Shown here: positions 7,194 through 11,559 of the stretch, one piece after another
Layout: every line of letters begins with the position of its first letter
Numbering within the stretch: the first letter of the stretch is position 1
Assembly (NCBI GenBank): GCA_023262645.1
Contig: JALRAA010000013.1
Coordinates: forward strand, 1-11,559
Direction: 5' to 3'
Source: Burkholderiaceae bacterium
GTDB taxonomy: Bacteria > Pseudomonadota > Gammaproteobacteria > Burkholderiales > Burkholderiaceae_C
DNA: 11,559 nt
Program-made: the position numbers and the translations under genes
Notes under the pieces: model-generated
What the model saw: only the letters and a program-made list of their open reading frames with translations
The model's database searches: none
What the model was told of the DNA's origin: nothing

Positions 7194-7952
7194 ATGCAAA
7201 TCAAAAACAACGTATTTATCGTGACCGGCGGGGCATCAGGTTTGGGAGAAGGCACCGCGCGTTTATTGGCACAACACGGCGGCAAGGTCGTGATCGCTGA
7301 CATGCAAGATGAGAAAGGCCAAGCCATCGCCGCTGAGTTAGGCGGTGTGTTCATGCATTGCGATGTGGCGAATGAAGAACAAGCCTCTGCGGTGGTCAGC
7401 AAAGCGCAAACCTTGGGAAAGCTATCGGGCTTGATCAATTGCGCGGGCATTGCAACGGCAGAGCGCACCGTCGGCAAATCGGGGCCGCATGTATTGGCCG
7501 GATTTCAACGCACCATCAACATCAACTTGATCGGCAGTTTCAACATGATCCGTTTGGCCGCGCAGGCCATGAGCACCAATACGCCTGAGGAAACCGGTGA
7601 GCGTGGTGTGCTGATCTCAACCGCTTCTGTGGCGGCCTATGACGGTCAAATCGGACAAGCGGCTTACTCTGCGTCCAAAGGCGGTATCGTAGGCATGACC
7701 TTGCCGATCGCGCGTGATTTGTCCAAGCTTGGGATTCGCAACATGACCATTGCCCCGGGTATTTTTGGCACACCCATGATGTTCTCCATGCCTAAGGATG
7801 TGCAAGACGCTTTGGCCGCCGGTGTGCCGTTTCCTTCGCGGCTTGGCACGCCACACGATTACGCCAAATTGGTGGTGCATATTCTGGACAACGACATGCT
7901 CAATGGTGAGGTCATTCGCTTGGATGGCGCGATTCGTTTGCCCCCCAAGTAA
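7194..7952 (+). CDS. 3-hydroxyacyl-CoA dehydrogenase type 2 (HSD10-like short-chain dehydrogenase)
   Basis: NAD-dependent SDR enzyme of 252 residues interconverting (S)-3-hydroxyacyl-CoA and 3-ketoacyl-CoA in fatty-acid or branched-chain amino-acid oxidation. It has the Rossmann motif TGGASGLG (11-18), NCAG (82-85), Asn111 and the Ser145/Tyr158/Lys162 catalytic set. The stretches [28 protein letters not shown] and [12 protein letters not shown] are nearly identical to human mitochondrial HSD10 (HSD17B10) as I remember it, which makes this assignment much firmer than a generic FabG-like call. The start at 7194 is chosen because AGAGAGG lies 5 nt upstream and [13 protein letters not shown] is a normal SDR beginning; the ATG at 7164 lies in a palindrome and would add ten odd residues. 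ggt starts 4 nt after its stop. Confidence 0.93.
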   Translation: MQIKNNVFIVTGGASGLGEGTARLLAQHGGKVVIADMQDEKGQAIAAELGGVFMHCDVANEEQASAVVSKAQTLGKLSGLINCAGIATAERTVGKSGPHVLAGFQRTININLIGSFNMIRLAAQAMSTNTPEETGERGVLISTASVAAYDGQIGQAAYSASKGGIVGMTLPIARDLSKLGIRNMTIAPGIFGTPMMFSMPKDVQDALAAGVPFPSRLGTPHDYAKLVVHILDNDMLNGEVIRLDGAIRLPPK

Positions 7953-7956
7953 TGCA

Positions 7957-9813
7957 ATGCGAACAGCCCACAGTTTTGAAGCATTGACGGCCAACCGTTT
8001 GCGGTTGAGCCGTTGTTTTGCGCGCCTTGGGCTGGCTTTGCTTTGGCCGGTTTTCTTCACGCCGCTGGTGCTGGCGCAAAACGCCACCAGCGTTCAACCC
8101 GAAGCCGCCAGTGGATGGACAAACAAACCGGGCTGGCATTTGACACAACGCGCAGTGGCGGCTGCGCACCCCTTGGCCAGCGAAGCCGGGTACCGTATTT
8201 TGCAAGCCGGCGGTTCAGCCGTAGATGCGGCCATTGCCGTACAAATGGTGTTGACTTTGGTAGAGCCGCAATCCAGCGGTATCGGCGGTGGCGCATTTTT
8301 ATTGCACCACGACGGCCAGCAACTTCAAGTGTTCGATGGCCGCGAAACAGCGCCTGTTTTGGCTCCAACAGACTTGTTCATGCTCCATGGCAAACCTTTG
8401 CCTTTCAACGACGTGGTCACCGGTGGGCGTGCTGTTGGTGTGCCGGGCGTACTTCGCATGCTGGCCACCGCGCACCAACAACACGGGCGCTTGCCCTGGG
8501 CCCATTTGTTCCAACCGGCCATCGAATTGGCCGACAAAGGCTTTGCCATCAGCCCCCGGCTACACGCTTTGCTCAAGGCCGAACCCAGTTTGCTCAAAGA
8601 CCCGCAAGCCGCCGCGTATTTTTTCAACCCAGATGGCTCTCCCCTACCCGTGGGCCATGTGCTGACCAACCCGGGTTTGGCAAAAGTTTTGCGCATGCTG
8701 GCCAACCAAGGTGCCGACGCTTTTTACACGGGGCCTTTGGCGCAACGCATCGTCGATAAAGTGCAGTTGCACCCGAACAATCCAGGTCTGTTGACCATGG
8801 CAGACATGCGCAAATACCGCCCCTACGTTCGCGACGCCCTGTGTTTTTCACACACGGCCACAACCCCTGCGCAAGCCGTAAAAGTTTGCGGCGTTGGGCC
8901 ACCCTCTTCCGGTTTGATCACCATGGGTCAGATGTTTGGCATGCTTGCTGCCCGCCCCTCGTCTGACCCAGAGATGGGCAGCGTGGATTGGTTACATCAG
9001 TACAACGAAGCAGCACGTCTCGCATTTGCCGACCGGGCGATGTACATCGCCGATCCGTTGTTTGTGCAAGCGCCCAGCGGCGGTTGGGAGAGCTTGTTGA
9101 GTGCTCCTTATTTAGAACAACGCGCCTCTCTCATGGGTGCGCAACGCATGCCCAAGGCCGAGGCCGGCTCTCCAGATACGCTCAAAAGCAGCTATGCCCC
9201 CATGCCCACGCAAACGGAGCTTGGCACCAGCCACATCAGCATCATCGATGGTTTGGGTCATGCAGTGTCCATGACCACCACGATTGAAAGCGGGTTTGGT
9301 GCCCGCCTCATGGTCAGCCCCGGACCACGCGGCGGTTTTTTGCTCAACAACCAACTCACCGATTTCAGTTTCGTGCCCAGCGACGCACAGGGCTTGCCGA
9401 TCGCCAACCGATTGCAAGCGGGTAAACGGCCTCGCTCTTCCATGAACCCAGTGATGGTGTTTTCTGACAAAGCATCTGACACAGTTCCTGCGCCTTTGCT
9501 GATCAATATGGGCAGCCCGGGCGGCGCCATGATCATCCATTTCACCAGCCAAAGTTTGTGGGCCATGCTGCACAACGGCAAGAACGCGCAACAAGCCTTG
9601 AATGCTCCACACAGCGGCCTGATCAACGCCAACGGTGCTTTGCTGCTTGAGAAAAACCGGTTCAACGCTGCCACCATCGAAGGGCTGAAGGCCAAAGGAC
9701 ATGAGGTATTGAGCACAGACATGCCCAGCGGTTTGCAAGCCCTGCAAAGAGAAGCGCAAGCCTGGTCAGGTGCAGCCGATCCGCGCCGCGAAGGCTGGGT
9801 CAGCGGCGACTGA
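7957..9813 (+). CDS. ggt: Gamma-glutamyltransferase (glutathione hydrolase) precursor
   Basis: N-terminal nucleophile hydrolase that cleaves gamma-glutamyl bonds, chiefly of glutathione, in the periplasm. The 618 residues start with a long basic stretch and a hydrophobic core (about 24-39) ending PLVLAQ, a plausible signal peptidase site. The large-subunit region has FDGRETAP (126-133) with Arg129 matching the substrate-binding Arg114 of E. coli, and VCGVGPPSSG. The small subunit should begin at Thr424 in GTSHISIID, the self-cleavage and catalytic residue. GFLLNNQLTDFS, KRPRSSM (490-496) and GSPGG (519-523, oxyanion hole) follow. All key residues are present, so the protein should mature and be active. 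No good Shine-Dalgarno precedes 7957; an in-frame TTG at 7984 is an alternative start. Open frame further upstream lies in the dehydrogenase gene. The dehydrogenase ends and dnaG begins 4 nt away on either side. Confidence 0.94.
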   Translation: MRTAHSFEALTANRLRLSRCFARLGLALLWPVFFTPLVLAQNATSVQPEAASGWTNKPGWHLTQRAVAAAHPLASEAGYRILQAGGSAVDAAIAVQMVLTLVEPQSSGIGGGAFLLHHDGQQLQVFDGRETAPVLAPTDLFMLHGKPLPFNDVVTGGRAVGVPGVLRMLATAHQQHGRLPWAHLFQPAIELADKGFAISPRLHALLKAEPSLLKDPQAAAYFFNPDGSPLPVGHVLTNPGLAKVLRMLANQGADAFYTGPLAQRIVDKVQLHPNNPGLLTMADMRKYRPYVRDALCFSHTATTPAQAVKVCGVGPPSSGLITMGQMFGMLAARPSSDPEMGSVDWLHQYNEAARLAFADRAMYIADPLFVQAPSGGWESLLSAPYLEQRASLMGAQRMPKAEAGSPDTLKSSYAPMPTQTELGTSHISIIDGLGHAVSMTTTIESGFGARLMVSPGPRGGFLLNNQLTDFSFVPSDAQGLPIANRLQAGKRPRSSMNPVMVFSDKASDTVPAPLLINMGSPGGAMIIHFTSQSLWAMLHNGKNAQQALNAPHSGLINANGALLLEKNRFNAATIEGLKAKGHEVLSTDMPSGLQALQREAQAWSGAADPRREGWVSGD

Positions 9814-9817
9814 AGCC

Positions 9818-11559
9818 ATGGCCATTCCCCAGTCATTCATTCAGGAATTGATCGCTCGCGCTGATGTGGTGGAAGTGGTGGGCCGCTATGTGCAGCTGAA
9901 AAAAGGCGGGGCCAATTACATGGGCCTGTGCCCGTTTCACGGCGAAAAATCCCCTTCTTTCACCGTCAGTCCCAGCAAACAGTTTTTCCATTGTTTTGGT
10001 TGCGGCAAAAATGGCAATGCCATCGGTTTTTTGATGGAGCATGCCGGCATGAGTTTTGTGGATGCGGTCAAAGACTTGGCACAGTCTTATGGTTTGCAAG
10101 TCCCCGAAGACGATACCGATCCGATGGAGCGCCAACGCGCAGCGCAACAACGCCAACGGCAAGCCACGTTGAGCGATGTGCTGGAAAAAGCCGCAGACGC
10201 CTATCGCAAACAACTCAAAACCAGCCCCAAAGCGGTCGATTATTTAAAAGGCCGCGGTTTGACAGGTGAAATTGCCAAAGATTTTGGACTGGGATACGCG
10301 CCCGACGGTTGGCGCAGCTTGGCCAGCGTGTTTGCCGATTACCAAGATCCGTTGTTGGTGGAATCGGGTCTGGTGATTCAAACCCCGCCTGAAGACGGTG
10401 AAGAAAAACGCTATGACCGGTTTCGCGACCGCATCATGTTTCCGATTCGCAATGTCAAAGGGGAATGCATTGGTTTTGGCGGACGCATCATTGGCGAAGG
10501 CACGCCCAAATACCTGAACTCACCTGAAACCCCTGTTTTCAGCAAAGGACGTGAGCTGTACGGCCTGTTCGAAGCCAGGCAGGCATTGCGTGAATCGGGT
10601 TATGTGCTGGTGACAGAGGGCTACATGGATGTGGTGGCACTTGCGCAATTGGGCTTTGCCAATGCAGTCGCCACTTTGGGCACCGCCTGCACGACCGAAC
10701 ATGTGCAGAAATTGTTTCGTTTCACCGATGCAGTGGTGTTCAGCTTTGACGGCGATGCGGCTGGGCGGCGCGCGGCTCGAAAAGCATTAGACGGTGCACT
10801 GCCTTACGCCACCGATGTACGCAATGTGAAATTCTTGTTCTTGCCCGCTGAGCACGACCCGGACAGTTTTATCCGTGCACACGGCAAAGAAGCCTTTGCA
10901 CGCATGGTGTCTGATGCCACCCCGCTCAGCCGTTTCATGGTGGAAGTCGCACGCGAAGGCTGCGACCTGGACACGGCAGAAGGACGCGCCTTGCTGGCGA
11001 CACAAGCCAAGCCCCTGTGGTCGGCCCTGCCAGAGGGCGTTTTGAAAACGCAGTTGCTGGGCGAATTGGCTGAACTGGTGGGTATCGGAGAACGCGAGTT
11101 GCTGCGTCTTTGGCAAGGTGCTTCTGCGGCCACGTTGGGTGATCGCCGTCGAAGCCCCCCCAAGTCCGGCAAAACCTGGTCGCCTGCTGCTTCTGCCCCT
11201 GTCACTCGCGGTGTTGCCTTGCGCCGAAAAATTCCCAGCCGCCAAGACCGCGCATTACAAATTCTGTTTACCGACATGCCGCAGTGGGCGGCACTGGCTT
11301 CTCCGTTGCAACATTTGCTGATGGATTTGGCTGCACCGCATGGCCGGTTGTTCACATGGCTTGACCAACAATGGCATGAACACGGCGTGCAACCTTTGGC
11401 GGCGCTGCGCGAAGGCTTGCGCGGTCACGAAGACGAGGCCTTGCTGGTGCAACTGATTGACAACACCCCCCTGCAAATGGACAACGATGCCAGTGAGTTG
11501 CAAAGCATCATGTTGGAATTGGAAAAAGCCCACTTGGCCAACCAAATTGACGAACTGAC
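9818..11559 (+). CDS. dnaG: DNA primase (partial, C-terminus beyond right edge)
   Basis: Primase that makes the RNA primers for chromosome replication. About 580 residues are visible and the frame is open to the window edge. The N-terminal CHC2 zinc finger uses Cys38, His41, Cys59 and Cys62 (CPFH ... CFGC). The RNA-polymerase core includes the basic motif YDRFRDRIMFPIRN and GTPKYLNSPET. The TOPRIM metal site has Glu267 in TEGYMD (266-271), and Asp311 and Asp313 in FDGDAAGRR, matching E265, D309 and D311 of E. coli. A Pro/Ser/Ala-rich linker (about 445-460) precedes the start of the C-terminal DnaB-binding domain, which is cut off. Family length is about 580-660. The start at 9818 is 4 nt after the ggt stop and has no clear Shine-Dalgarno. 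The usual partners rpsU or yqeY are not upstream. Confidence 0.95.
   Translation, partial: MAIPQSFIQELIARADVVEVVGRYVQLKKGGANYMGLCPFHGEKSPSFTVSPSKQFFHCFGCGKNGNAIGFLMEHAGMSFVDAVKDLAQSYGLQVPEDDTDPMERQRAAQQRQRQATLSDVLEKAADAYRKQLKTSPKAVDYLKGRGLTGEIAKDFGLGYAPDGWRSLASVFADYQDPLLVESGLVIQTPPEDGEEKRYDRFRDRIMFPIRNVKGECIGFGGRIIGEGTPKYLNSPETPVFSKGRELYGLFEARQALRESGYVLVTEGYMDVVALAQLGFANAVATLGTACTTEHVQKLFRFTDAVVFSFDGDAAGRRAARKALDGALPYATDVRNVKFLFLPAEHDPDSFIRAHGKEAFARMVSDATPLSRFMVEVAREGCDLDTAEGRALLATQAKPLWSALPEGVLKTQLLGELAELVGIGERELLRLWQGASAATLGDRRRSPPKSGKTWSPAASAPVTRGVALRRKIPSRQDRALQILFTDMPQWAALASPLQHLLMDLAAPHGRLFTWLDQQWHEHGVQPLAALREGLRGHEDEALLVQLIDNTPLQMDNDASELQSIMLELEKAHLANQIDEL

Noticed and set aside
7798..7956. 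N-terminal extension of ggt to 7798
   Set aside because: It reads out of frame through the conserved C-terminus of the HSD10-like gene and would put 53 unrelated residues ahead of the signal peptide.
9112..9759. Minus-strand open frame of 215 codons inside ggt
   Set aside because: Antisense to the catalytic small subunit of gamma-glutamyltransferase, which is unambiguous.
1..11559. Mobile element, toxin-antitoxin, defence or CRISPR system
   Set aside because: No transposase, integrase, direct-repeat array, terminal repeats or tRNA target was seen, and every sizeable gene belongs to a known metabolic or housekeeping family.

Overview
This is an ordinary-looking bacterial chromosome segment, most likely from a betaproteobacterium of the order Burkholderiales (Comamonadaceae-like). 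The evidence is the phasin, the GhrB-like reductase, the subgroup of gamma-glutamyltransferase, the DnaG sequence, and a base composition that looks to be in the mid-50s % GC by eye. I see no insertion sequence, phage gene, CRISPR array, tRNA or rRNA. Genes fill nearly all of the window; the largest gap is about 206 bp.

Layout. (i) Positions 1-5311, minus strand: a tightly packed six-gene set, read from right to left as class IV (HDAC11-like) deacetylase, hotdog acyl-CoA thioesterase, nitroreductase, nicotinate phosphoribosyltransferase (pncB), CPA1-type Na+/H+ antiporter, and a GhrB-like 2-hydroxyacid dehydrogenase that runs off the left edge. Three of the five junctions are ATGA overlaps, one is a direct TGAATG contact and one is a 13-nt gap, so this is very probably one operon. 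(ii) 5312-5517: a divergent control region with a good sigma70-like promoter for the phasin, flanked by two related palindromes. The upstream palindrome is itself nested in a wider dyad. (iii) 5518-6151: a phasin gene (phaP) with its own intrinsic terminator. (iv) 6192-7088, minus strand: a patatin-like phospholipase predicted to be a lipoprotein. (v) 7194 to the right edge, plus strand: an HSD10-like short-chain dehydrogenase, a periplasmic gamma-glutamyltransferase (ggt) and primase (dnaG, cut by the right edge), separated by gaps of only 4 nt.

How the genes may work together. Several products handle acyl groups: the phasin coats polyhydroxyalkanoate granules, the HSD10-like enzyme interconverts 3-hydroxyacyl-CoA and 3-ketoacyl-CoA, the thioesterase hydrolyses acyl-CoA, the patatin cleaves lipid esters, and the HDAC11-like enzyme may remove acyl groups from lysine or polyamines. 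PncB supplies the NAD used by the dehydrogenases. This theme is an inference from neighbourhood. The most interesting points are the paired palindromic operators around the phasin promoter, the coupled HDAC11-like deacylase and thioesterase, and dnaG sitting directly behind ggt. I found no evidence of a wholly new defence or mobile system.
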